From the NCBI RefSeq assembly GCF_004342915.1, contig NZ_SLWL01000004.1, positions 186,001 to 250,000 on the forward strand: a stretch of DNA of 64,000 bases. The letters are read 5' to 3'. The DNA comes from Camelimonas lactis. GTDB taxonomy: Bacteria; Pseudomonadota; Alphaproteobacteria; Rhizobiales; Beijerinckiaceae. A model generated the notes under the pieces. It saw only the letters and a list, made by a program, of their open reading frames with translations, did not search any database and was not told the origin of the DNA. A program made the position numbers and the translations under genes. Positions 39,372-48,800 of the stretch are shown piece by piece (position 1 is the first letter of the stretch; every line of letters begins with the position of its first letter).

Positions 39372-40547
39372 ATGTTTCTGAAATTCTTCACAGAACTGCG
39401 CGGCGCCAAGGTGCCGGTTTCCCTGCGCGAATACCTGACCCTGCTGGAGGGGCTCGACCAGGACCTGGCTGAAAAGAAGGTCGAGGATTTCTATTACCTG
39501 TCGCGCGCCTGCCTGGTGAAGGACGAGCGCAACCTCGACAAGTTCGATCAGGTGTTTGGCAAGGTGTTCAAGGGCCTGGAGAAGGTCGGCGAGGCCATCG
39601 AAGCCGAGGAAATCCCGGAGGAGTGGATCCGCAAGATGGCGGAGCGCTACCTGACCGAGGATGAGAAGAAAGAAATCCAGGCGCTCGGCTGGGACAAGCT
39701 CTGGGAAACGCTCAAGGAGCGGATGAAGGAGCAGAAGGAGCGCCACCAGGGCGGCAACAAGTGGATCGGCACCGCCGGCACATCGCCGTTTGGCGCCTAT
39801 GGCTACAACCCGGAAGGCGTGCGCATCGGCCAGGACAAGAACCGCAATTTCTCGGCGGTGAAGGTCTGGGACAAGCGCGAGTTCAAGGACCTCGACGATG
39901 ACGTCGAGCTCGGCACCCGCAATATCAAGGTGGCGCTGCGCCGCCTGCGCAAGTTCGCCCGCACCGGCGCGGCGGAAGAGCTCGACCTCGACAGCACCAT
40001 CCACGAGACGGCCAACAAGGGCTATCTCGACGTGCAGCTGCGCCCGGAGCGCCGCAACGCCATCAAGGTGCTGCTGTTCCTCGACGTGGGCGGCTCGATG
40101 GACTGGCACGTGGAGAAGGCGGAAGAGCTGTTCTCGGCGGCGCGCAGCGAGTTCAAGCACTTCGACCACTTCTATTTTCACAACTGCCTGTATGAGCGGG
40201 TGTGGAAGCAGAACAGCCGGCGCTTCCAGGAAGTGACGCCGACCCAGGACATCATCCGCACCTTCCCCTCCGACTACCGGGTGGTGTTCGTCGGCGACGC
40301 CTCGATGAGCCCCTATGAAGTGACCATGCCCGGCGGCTCGGTGGAGCACTGGAACGATGAACCTGGCAAGGCGTGGCTGGGCCGCATGATCGACCACTTC
40401 CCGAAATCGATCTGGCTGAACCCGGTGAAGGAAGAACACTGGAACTACACCCAGTCGATCAGCCTGATCCGCGATATCTTCGGCCATCGCATGTTCCCGC
40501 TGACCCTCGAAGGTCTTGACAAGGCGATGCGCGAACTGTCGCGCTGA
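39372..40547 (+). CDS. VWA-domain (CoxE-like) protein
   Basis: Encodes 391 residues from MFLKFFTELRGAKVPVSLREYL, the usual start of CoxE-like proteins; GAGGGAGAG precedes the ATG. The C-terminal VWA domain has a partial metal site, LDVGGSMDWHVEKAEELF (D238-x-G-x-S instead of DxSxS), and later VVFVGDASMSPYEV. Such proteins act with MoxR ATPases as insertion or assembly factors. The partner ATPase is at 36320-37177. No cox or other target genes are beside it. Confidence 0.9.
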   Translation: MFLKFFTELRGAKVPVSLREYLTLLEGLDQDLAEKKVEDFYYLSRACLVKDERNLDKFDQVFGKVFKGLEKVGEAIEAEEIPEEWIRKMAERYLTEDEKKEIQALGWDKLWETLKERMKEQKERHQGGNKWIGTAGTSPFGAYGYNPEGVRIGQDKNRNFSAVKVWDKREFKDLDDDVELGTRNIKVALRRLRKFARTGAAEELDLDSTIHETANKGYLDVQLRPERRNAIKVLLFLDVGGSMDWHVEKAEELFSAARSEFKHFDHFYFHNCLYERVWKQNSRRFQEVTPTQDIIRTFPSDYRVVFVGDASMSPYEVTMPGGSVEHWNDEPGKAWLGRMIDHFPKSIWLNPVKEEHWNYTQSISLIRDIFGHRMFPLTLEGLDKAMRELSR

Positions 40548-40881
40548 AAGAGGCGGCGATCGCAGGTCTGGCGCCTGATCCGCCCGAAACGATCGCCGGC
40601 GCCGCCGGCGGTTTGCCGCCCGCGAGGCGGCGCCATCCCACGCACCGCCGCTGCCGTCATGGGGCGGGACTGGCCCAGCCTCCGCCGGATGGACGGCGTA
40701 TGTGCAGTGAGGCGCCGGTCAATCGGGGAAACGCGGATGCCCGCGACAGGCGCGGGCATGGGGTGGGACAACCGGGGCTGACGGCCTCTGGCGCAGAACG
40801 CGATCCGCCCCTTTTGCGGAGACGCCCCGGCGCGGGGCGCCGGCGCATTGGCGCTCGACGCCGCTAGCGCTTTCCGATAGA
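40548..40881. other. Intergenic region with an inverted repeat (40738-40760)
   Basis: 334 bp. ATGCCCGCG / CGCGGGCAT with spacer ACAGG forms a perfect 9-bp-arm hairpin; related sequences occur at about 57606 and 62672. No gene is seen. Confidence 0.5.
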
Positions 40882-41313
40882 TCAGGCCGCCGGGCAGTCG
40901 CCGCCCGTCAGGGGCTGCAACATGCTGTTGCGGTTGCCTTCCGTATCCTCGAAAACGATAAAACGGCCAACGCCCGGGATATCCATGGCTTCGCCATGAA
41001 TCTTGCCGCCATGCTGGCGGACACGTTCCATGGCCGGTTCGAGCTGTCCAACGGCGATCACCACCGACGTTCCGGCGTTGGGCATCTCCGGACACGGCGT
41101 GAAGAAGCCGCCGCCTATGGCGCCGCGATGGCTGCCTCCTGGCACATCGGCGCCGGAGGTCGAAGCAAGCAGGTAATTGCCCATGTCCTCTCCCTGCTGC
41201 ATGTTCCAGCCGAAGGCGCCAGCATAAAACGCGGCGGCCCGCGCCCGGTCACGGGCAGGCATCTCGAAATGAACGACAGGGCACATGGCGGTGTGGACGG
41301 CGGCGGCGCTCAT
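40882..41313 (-). CDS. VOC/glyoxalase-like protein
   Basis: Encodes 143 residues from ATG 41313 (GGAGGG 7 nt upstream). The vicinal-oxygen-chelate fold is marked by CPVVHFEMPARDRARAAAFY at the start, GGGFFTPCP in the middle and PGVGRFIVFEDTEGNRNSM at the end. Such small proteins bind metals or small ligands; no reaction can be given. It is divergent from a MarR regulator gene with a palindromic operator candidate between them. Confidence 0.9.
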   Translation of the reverse strand: MSAAAVHTAMCPVVHFEMPARDRARAAAFYAGAFGWNMQQGEDMGNYLLASTSGADVPGGSHRGAIGGGFFTPCPEMPNAGTSVVIAVGQLEPAMERVRQHGGKIHGEAMDIPGVGRFIVFEDTEGNRNSMLQPLTGGDCPAA

Positions 41314-41442
41314 GAATTTTCCCTCCGTGGGCAAATGGAACATCCCTCGCGACCGCGCCGGCTTCCTGGACGAACGCAACGCCAGCGGGCCGATCAGGCT
41401 TAACGCCCGGGCGCGCCAGCAACCGGCGTCAGGTTCAATTAA

Positions 41443-41454
41443 GTTGATATCAAC
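41443..41454. promoter_or_regulatory. Palindromic operator candidate for the MarR regulator
   Basis: GTTGATATCAAC is a perfect 12-bp palindrome in an A/T-rich patch, enclosed by TTAAG (41439) and CTTAA (about 41460). It lies between the divergent VOC and marR-type genes, where MarR proteins usually bind. Confidence 0.6.
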
Positions 41455-41508
41455 ATAAACTTAAGTCAAGATCGGAACTCTTCGCGAGGCAAACGGAAAG
41501 TCGGGAGC

Positions 41509-42003
41509 ATGAAACAGCAGGCGGCGGCAGACAACCGGAGAAAGGGCGACCAGGACGGCATGGCGACCTTCACCGACACCATCATGGTGCGCGACGCCTG
41601 CCTGTGCCTGCATGTGCAGCGGGCGGCGCGGGTGCTGGCGCGGCGCTTTGACGAGGCGTTCCGCCCCTTCAACCTCACCAATGGTCAGTTTTCGCTGCTC
41701 ATGGCGCTGAACCGGCCGGAGGCGCTAACCATCAGCGCTGTCGCCACGGTTCTGGCCAGTGATCGCACCACCCTCACGGCGGCGTTGAAACCACTCGAAC
41801 GGCGCGGCCTTGTGGCGACGGCGCCCGACCCAAGGGACGGGCGATCACGCCGCCTGCGCCTGACGCAGGCGGGGCTGGAACTGCTTGGCCAGGCTTTGCC
41901 GGTCTGGAAAGCGGAGCACGCGGCGCTGGAAACCCAACTGGCGGCGGCGGGCTTTCCCGCCGACGCCCTGCGCCGGCAACTGGGAGCGCTGGAGGCGCAG
42001 TGA
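41509..42003 (+). CDS. MarR family transcriptional regulator
   Basis: Encodes 164 residues: dimerisation helices (DACLCLHVQRAARVLARRFDE), winged helix (FSLLMALNRPEALTISAVATVL, DRTTLTAALKPLERRGLV, wing DPRDGRSRRLRLTQAG). The start at 41509 gives an extra basic N-terminus; an internal ATG at 41560 (MATFTDTIM) also fits. Likely represses itself and the divergent VOC gene. Cysteines C31 and C33 (ACLCL, counted from 41509) could give redox sensing, but that is a guess. Confidence 0.9.
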   Translation: MKQQAAADNRRKGDQDGMATFTDTIMVRDACLCLHVQRAARVLARRFDEAFRPFNLTNGQFSLLMALNRPEALTISAVATVLASDRTTLTAALKPLERRGLVATAPDPRDGRSRRLRLTQAGLELLGQALPVWKAEHAALETQLAAAGFPADALRRQLGALEAQ

Positions 42004-42112
42004 CGGCCCGCCTGGGGCGGCGCCTGTTCGCCGAAACGGGAGAAGCGCCATCCGGTCGCGCGAAACGCTGGCGACAGCCGACGTCCACGCCGGCGCCCTC
42101 CGGGCGCCCACC

Positions 42113-42433
42113 CTACCCCTGGCGAACCGGCGTGTGGACGATCAGCCCGTCAAGCTCGGGGGTCATGAAAATCTGGCAGGAAAGGCGCGAGTTCTCCCGC
42201 ACGTCGAAGGCGAAGTCGAGCATGCCCTGCTCCATGTCCTCCGCCGGCCCGACACGGTCCACCCATTCCTCATCCACATAGACATGGCAGGTGGCGCAGG
42301 CGCAGGCGCCGCCGCATTCCCCGACAATACCCGGAATGTCGTGTTTCAGGGCGACTTCCATGACCGTGGCGTTCGGCGCGGCCTCAACCGTGCGCTGCTC
42401 GCCGTCCGCATCCACATAAGTAACGCTGGGCAT
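42113..42433 (-). CDS. [2Fe-2S] ferredoxin
   Basis: Encodes 106 residues. Cluster ligands follow the adrenodoxin-type pattern C40-x5-C46-x2-C49-x36-C86 (GECGGACACATCHVYV and LSCQIF). AGGAGAGGGC directly precedes the ATG. Alphaproteobacterial members serve either Fe-S cluster assembly or as electron donors to cytochromes P450 and oxygenases; no such partner is adjacent. Confidence 0.95.
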   Translation of the reverse strand: MPSVTYVDADGEQRTVEAAPNATVMEVALKHDIPGIVGECGGACACATCHVYVDEEWVDRVGPAEDMEQGMLDFAFDVRENSRLSCQIFMTPELDGLIVHTPVRQG

Positions 42434-42852
42434 GCCCTCTCCTGCTGTGTGCCTCGCGGCGCCCTGACCGGGGCGCCTGTTATTATGGCGCAGCTATTCC
42501 ATATCGTTCCGGAGGCCGTCGGCGCCAGTCCCTTTATAGTCCCAGGTCCGGCGGCCGCGACGGGAGGTTTCCCGCCCAGTGCCTGGGCGTCGGCGATGGC
42601 GGCGGCTCCGGGATAATCGGCCGGACGCTCCGCCACATTGGTGGACGATCTGTTAACGCCATGAAACATCTGGTAAAAAAGTCGTTAACGACGTTGGAAG
42701 ATCGAGGCTGGCCAAGGGTTTTAATGACTCTGCCCCAGAACTAAACTCGGGACAGTAAAGATGGGTGAGGTGTCTGTGGAGAGGTGCGTCCGGCGCGTCC
42801 TCTCCCGGGCTCCGGTTTTTTCCTGGTCACACCAGGTTCAAGAGGCGGCAGA
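42434..42852. other. Intergenic region before the GPR-like gene, with GTTAAC palindromes
   Basis: About 420 bp. GTCGTTAACGAC at 42681-42692 is a perfect 12-bp palindrome, and a second GTTAACG lies at 42652. A GACTC (CcrM-type GANTC) occurs at about 42727. These may be regulatory sites for the giant gene. A long in-frame open stretch reaches back to 42784 but lacks a ribosome site. Confidence 0.45.
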
Positions 42853-45800
42853 ATGTCGAAGGACAAGAAGCTAAATGATCCCGCGGCGGCGGCTTTGTCA
42901 GCTCTGGAAAAGGAGCTGCTTGGCGCCGGGCTTGGCGATCTTGAGCGACTGACTCCAGTGAAGGCGCCCGGGAGCGTGGCTTCCGGCAAAGCCACGCCTG
43001 CCAGCGAGCCCCTCAAGGACAAAACCGCCGCCCCGGCCGCCTCTGGCCCCGCGACCGCCGCTTCCGCGACCACCGCGCCGGCAGGCGCCGCCATCGCCTC
43101 TGGAGGAACGGCGACCGCCAGCAAGACCGCGCCCACTGGCAAGACCGCGCCCGCCGCAGCTACCGTTTCAGGACCGGCCGCGCCCCAGGCCGGAGCGACG
43201 CCCGCCGCTCCGGCGCGTCCCAGCGCGCCAGGCCCGGCTGCGCCTTCGCGCGTCGCATCCACCGGCAAGGAGCCGGTGATGGAGGTTGGCAAAACCCGGA
43301 TCGCCGCCGCTGGAACCAGCCTGGAAACGAAGCCCGCCGATCCGCAAGCCGCCGACCCACGCCCTGCCGCTCCCACCAGTGTGGCCGCCGGCGCCAGGAC
43401 CACGGATCCGGTTAAGCCGCCCGCCCAGGCGACTGCTACCACCCCCGTTTCCACGCCGGCGCCCGCGGGCGTCGGCGACGGAAAGAACGCCGCCGGCGAC
43501 GCCAGCAAGGCTGAGGTCGGGCCTGAGACAAAGTCTGAAACAAAGGCTGAAACCAGCAAGGCAGAACCGGGCAAAACTCCGGCTCCGGCAGGGGCGCCTG
43601 CTGGCGCGCCCGCCCGTGCGCCAGCGCCGCTGCCCGGCGCAACGCCAGTGGAGCCTGTGCGTTTGCCCCGCGTCGAGACACCCGCCGCGCTGAGCCGCTC
43701 GACCCCGGCGCAGCCCATGCCTGCGGCCGCCTCCATGCCCGCGGCCGCCGCTCCGGCCGCTGGCCGCGCGACTGGCGCGCCGGCGATGATGACCGCCGGC
43801 GCCACGGCGCTCGCCATCCAGCCAGAAATCGCCAACAAGGCTGACGCCACAACCGGAGCCGCCGCAAAGCCCGAGCCGAAGCCAGCCGACGCTGGCAAGG
43901 TTGACGCTGGCAAGGCTGGCGAAGCGAAGGTTGCAGAAAGCAAGGTTGGCGCAGGCAGGGCTGACGAAGAGAAGATCAACGCCGGCAAGGCGGCGGAAGC
44001 TGCCTCTGGCGCGGCCCCCGCGAGCGGAACGTCCCGCCCCGCGCCTGAGCCGCGCCGGGTCGTGTCTCCCGACACCAGCCGCGTGGCCAATGACGACCGG
44101 GTGAGCGTGGAGACGCTGGCCGGGATCGGCCGCGCCCGGGCTTCCCGCCTGCCCTATGCGGTGGCGCTGCTGGCCTCGATTTTCTGGCTGGCCGCCGGCG
44201 CCCTGGTGCTGTCTGACCAGTTGGGCCTCGCGGGCCTTGCCCTGCATGAGATGGCCGCCCGCCTCGGCCCGACGCGCGGCGCGCTCGCCGGCGTCGCCCT
44301 GCTGGCGCCGGTCTTCCTGTTTTTCCTGATCGCCGCCATGGCGATTCGCGCGGCGCAGATGCACCAGGCCTCGCGCGCCATGCTTGGCGCGGCCGTGCGC
44401 ATGGCGCAGCCGGAATCGCTGGCCTCCGACTCGGTGATGTCCCTGTCCCAGGCCGTGCGCCGCGAGATGGCGGCCATGGGCGACGGCGTCGAGCGCGCCC
44501 TGGCCCGCGCCAGCGAACTCGAAACGCTGGTCCGCAGCGAGATTTCCACCCTGGAGCGCTCCTACGCCGACAATGAGGTGCGCATCCGCGCCCTGGTCGA
44601 GGAGCTGAGCGAACAGCGCGACGGCATCATTTCCAACGCCGAGCGCGTGCGGGCCGCCATCGAGGGCGCCCACCAGCACATCACCACCGACCTGCTCACC
44701 GCCAGCCGCAGCATCGCCGAGGCGGTCGCGGCCGCTGGCGGCCAGGTCACCGACTCGCTCGCGGCGCGCGGCGCGCAGATCGCGGAATCGCTCGGCAAGG
44801 CCGGCGACCAGATGGTCAACCAGCTGACGGCGCGCGGCGCCGATCTGGTGGAGCGCATGAGCACGACCAGCGGCTCGGTGTCGAAGTCGCTGACGGAGAA
44901 GTCGGAGGCCATCGAGAAGTCGCTTGGCGCCGCCGGCGAGAAGATGACGGCCGGCCTCGCCGTCGCGGCCGCCGACGTGTCGCGCCAGCTCGCCGCCACC
45001 GGCGAGACGGTCAGCAAGTCGCTCTCCGAGCGCGCCCGCGACGTCAATGAGCGCCTGCAGACCTCCGGCAAGGAACTGAGCGCTTCGCTCGCCGCCGGCA
45101 GCGAAGACCTGCGCCAGAAGATCGAGGGCGCCGGCAAGGTCGTCGTCGAGATGATCGGCACGCGCGGCGGCGGCCTCGCCGACCGCCTGGTCGGCGCCGT
45201 CGAGCGCCTGGGCGCCACCCTCGCCGACAACAGCCAGAAGCTGGAAACGACCCTGGCGGCCTCGGGCGACCGCTTCACCTCGCAGCTCGACGCCCACAGC
45301 GCCTCGGCCCGCAAGGTGTTCGAGACGAGCGTCAGCCAGCTTTCCGGCAGCTTCGAGCAGCAGAGCCTCACCCTGCAGAAGGCGCTCGCCGCCTCCGGCC
45401 AGCAGCTGGCCTCGCTGTTCGACGCCCGCACCACCGCCCTGCGCGCCAGCTTCGAGGACACGGTCGGCAAGCTTGGCAAGGACGTCACCAGCCACGCCGA
45501 CCTGCTGGAAGGCCTGTTCGCCAAGTCCACCGACGCCTTCGCCACGGTGCTGGACGAGCGCGGGGCCACCCTGCGCGCCGCCATCGACGCCGGCGTCGCC
45601 CGCATCGGCCAGGAGGCGAAGACCGCCGCCTCCGACATCGAGAAGACCATCTCCGTCTCCGGCGCGCGCTTCAGCGGCCTCGCCAACGAGCAGAGCGGCA
45701 AGCTGCGCGTCACCTTCGACGAAACCTTCGGCCGCCTCGGCTCCGACGTGGAAAGCTATGTCGAGAAGCTGCGCGCCACCTTCGGCGAAACCTCCGGCAA

Positions 45801-48800
45801 GTTCAGCGCCACGCTCGACGCCCACAGCAGGACGGCGATCGAGGCCATCGACGCCAGCCTTGGCAAGGTGTCGGAATCGTTCCGCACCAGCAGCGCCGAA
45901 ATGCAGAACCTGCTGGCCCAGCAGGCGGCGGACACGCACGAGAGCATGGCCAACAGCGGCCGCGAGGTCATTATCGCCCTCGCCCGCCAGGCGGCCCGCG
46001 TCAACGAGGCGCTGACCAACAACGCCACCACCCTGACCGACAACCTGCACACCCGCGCCCGCGAGGCCGAGGCGGCGCTTTCCGCCCAGTTCAACAGCCT
46101 CGACCAGCGCGTCATCGCGCCGGCCGGCAAGATGGTGGAAACGCTGGTGTCGTCCACCGACGACCTCAGCAAGCGCATCGAAGGCAGCATCTCGCGCATC
46201 GAGACGATCGTCGTCGGCCGTGGCGAGAGCCTGGCCGAGAAGCTGGCCCGCGAGGCCAGCCGCGCCGCCGAAATCATCGACACGCGCGTCAGCACGTTCG
46301 AGGAGCGGGCCACGACGCGCAGCGCCGAGCTCACGCGCATTCTCGATGACGCCATCGGCTCGCTGGACAAGAACCTGGAGGCGCGCGCCTCCGCGATCAG
46401 CCAGTCGCTGGAAACCCGTTCTGGCGAGATCGCCCGCGTGCTGTCGCACGGCGGCAGCGAGGTCGCAGGCGCCCTCACCTCCAAGGCGGACGAGATCAAC
46501 ACCGCCATCCTGCGCCACACCGCCAACCTCGCCAGCCTGCTGGTGGGCCGCGCCGACTCGATCAACGTCACGCTGGGTAACCGCGCGGCCGAGATCAGCG
46601 AAGCGCTTGGCAAGCATGTCGCCACGTTCGAAAACGCCGTGGCCAGCCGGCTCGACAGCGTCAACGGCGCGCTCTCGGCGAAGAGCGACCGTCTGGTCGA
46701 CGCTCTTGACCAGCGCCTGGAGAGCATCACCAACGTGCTCGACGAGAAGGGCGGCAAGCTGGTGGGCGACCTCGACGCCCGCAGCCACGACATGGCCAAC
46801 CTGCTCGACACCCGCACGAGCAGCTTCCAGAAGTTCATGGGCGGCCAGCTGGAGCGCCTGCAGGGCGTGTTCGGCGCCCACGCCGACCGCATGGGCGGCG
46901 AGATCACCGCGCGTCTGGAAAGCCTCATCGGCGATCTGGACAACAAGGGCGAGCGCCTGGTGCTGGCCATCGAGAACCGCGGCAAGGAAGCCGGCGCGCG
47001 CCTCGACAGCCAGACCGTTCGCCTGGAAGAGGCGGTGGACGCCTCGCTGGAGCGGATTTCGTCCAGCTTCGCCAGCAAGACCGGCTCGGCGGTCGCCGCC
47101 CTCGGCGCCCGCATCAACGACCTGGTCGCTGACTTCGACGGCAACGCCCGTCGCCTGGCCGGCGAAATCGAGCAGCGCCAGGGCGCCCTTGCCGGCGCGC
47201 TGGAGAAGCAGGCCAGCCAGATCGACGCGACCGTCGACGCCACCCTCAGCCGCATCGCCGGCTCGTTCGCCGAGCATGGCGGCGCCGTGGCCGCCACCCT
47301 TGGCGCGCGCATCAGCGGCATGCTGGCCCGTCTCGAAGACAACGGCCGCGCCCTCATCAGCGCCCTGGACGAGCGCCAGGGCAAGCTGGCCGAGAGCCTT
47401 GAGGCGCAGACTTCCGGCATCGAAGGCGCCGTCACCAGCTCGGTGGAGCGCATATCCGGCGCCCTGCAGTCGCATGGCGGCTCCGCCGTCGCGGCGCTGG
47501 GTTCGCGCATCGACAACCTGATCGGCGATCTGGACCGTCGCGGCGATCGCCTGGCGAGCACGCTGGACAATCGCGGCCGTGATCTGGCCGTGCTGATCGA
47601 GCAGAAGACCGAGGCCCTTGAAACGGCCATCGACGCCTCGGCGCAGCGCCTGTCGGCGGCGTTCGACACGCGCGGCGAAGCGGCGGGTCGCGCGCTCACC
47701 GCCCGCCTGGACGCCATGATCGGCGACTTCGACGCCCGCGGCGGCAAGCTGCTCGGCGCGCTCGACAGCCGCGCCCTGGACATCGCCGGACTGATCGACG
47801 GCAAGACCGCCTCCCTCACCTCGTCGCTGACCGAGTCCGCCGAACGGCTCGCCAACCTGTTCGACCGCCACGGCGGCGCGGCGGCGGCGGCCCTGGGCGC
47901 GCGCATCGACGAGCTGGGCGGCCTGTTCGACGAGAAGGGCGCCAGCATGATCGGCCTGCTGTCCGGTCGCGGCAGCGAGATCGCCGGCGTGCTGGAGCAG
48001 ACCACCGCCCGCGCGGTGGCGGCGCTCGACGCCCAGATCAGCCGCCTCAACGACACGGTGGAGAGCCATGGCGTGGCGGTGAGCGGCGGCCTTTCCGGCC
48101 AGATCGACCGCCTTGCCTCGCTGTTCGACGAGCGCGGCGTGGCGCTGGTCAGCAATCTGGGCGCGCGCGGCGACGACATCGCCGACGCCATCGCCCGGGG
48201 CGCCGGCCATCTGGAAGCGCGCGTTGGCGGCCAGCTGGCCCGTCTGGACAACGTCTTCCATGGCTATGGCCAGTCTATCTCCGCCGTCATTGGCGAGCGC
48301 GTCCAGGCGGCGAGCGAGACGCTCGACGCGGCCGGCTCCTCGCTGGTGGAAACCATCGACGCCCGCGCCCGCCTGCTTGACAATCTGCTTGGGCTGCACG
48401 CCGGCCGCATTGGCGAGCAACTGGTGACGCAGATCGACCGTCTTGAAACCACGCTGACCGAGCAGGGCGAGCGCCTTGTCGGCTCCGTGGACGCCAGCGC
48501 CGGCAAGCTCTCCGGCGAGGTCGCCCGCATCAGCGAAGTCGCCACGCAAACCATCGGCGCCAGCGCCGGGGCCATGGCCGACGCGGTGCGCGCTCGCGCC
48601 GCCGAAGCATCGCGCAACTTCGCCGCCTCGGCGAAGGACATGCGCGCCGCCATGGACGCGGCCGCCGACGAACTGCGCGCCGCCCTCGACACGGCCGCCC
48701 GGACCGCCGCCACCGCCGTCACCGAAGCCGGCGACAGGCTGCGCGCTGGCGCGGACGCGGCTTCTGGCGCGGCGGTCACCGCCCTCACCGAAGCCAGCGA

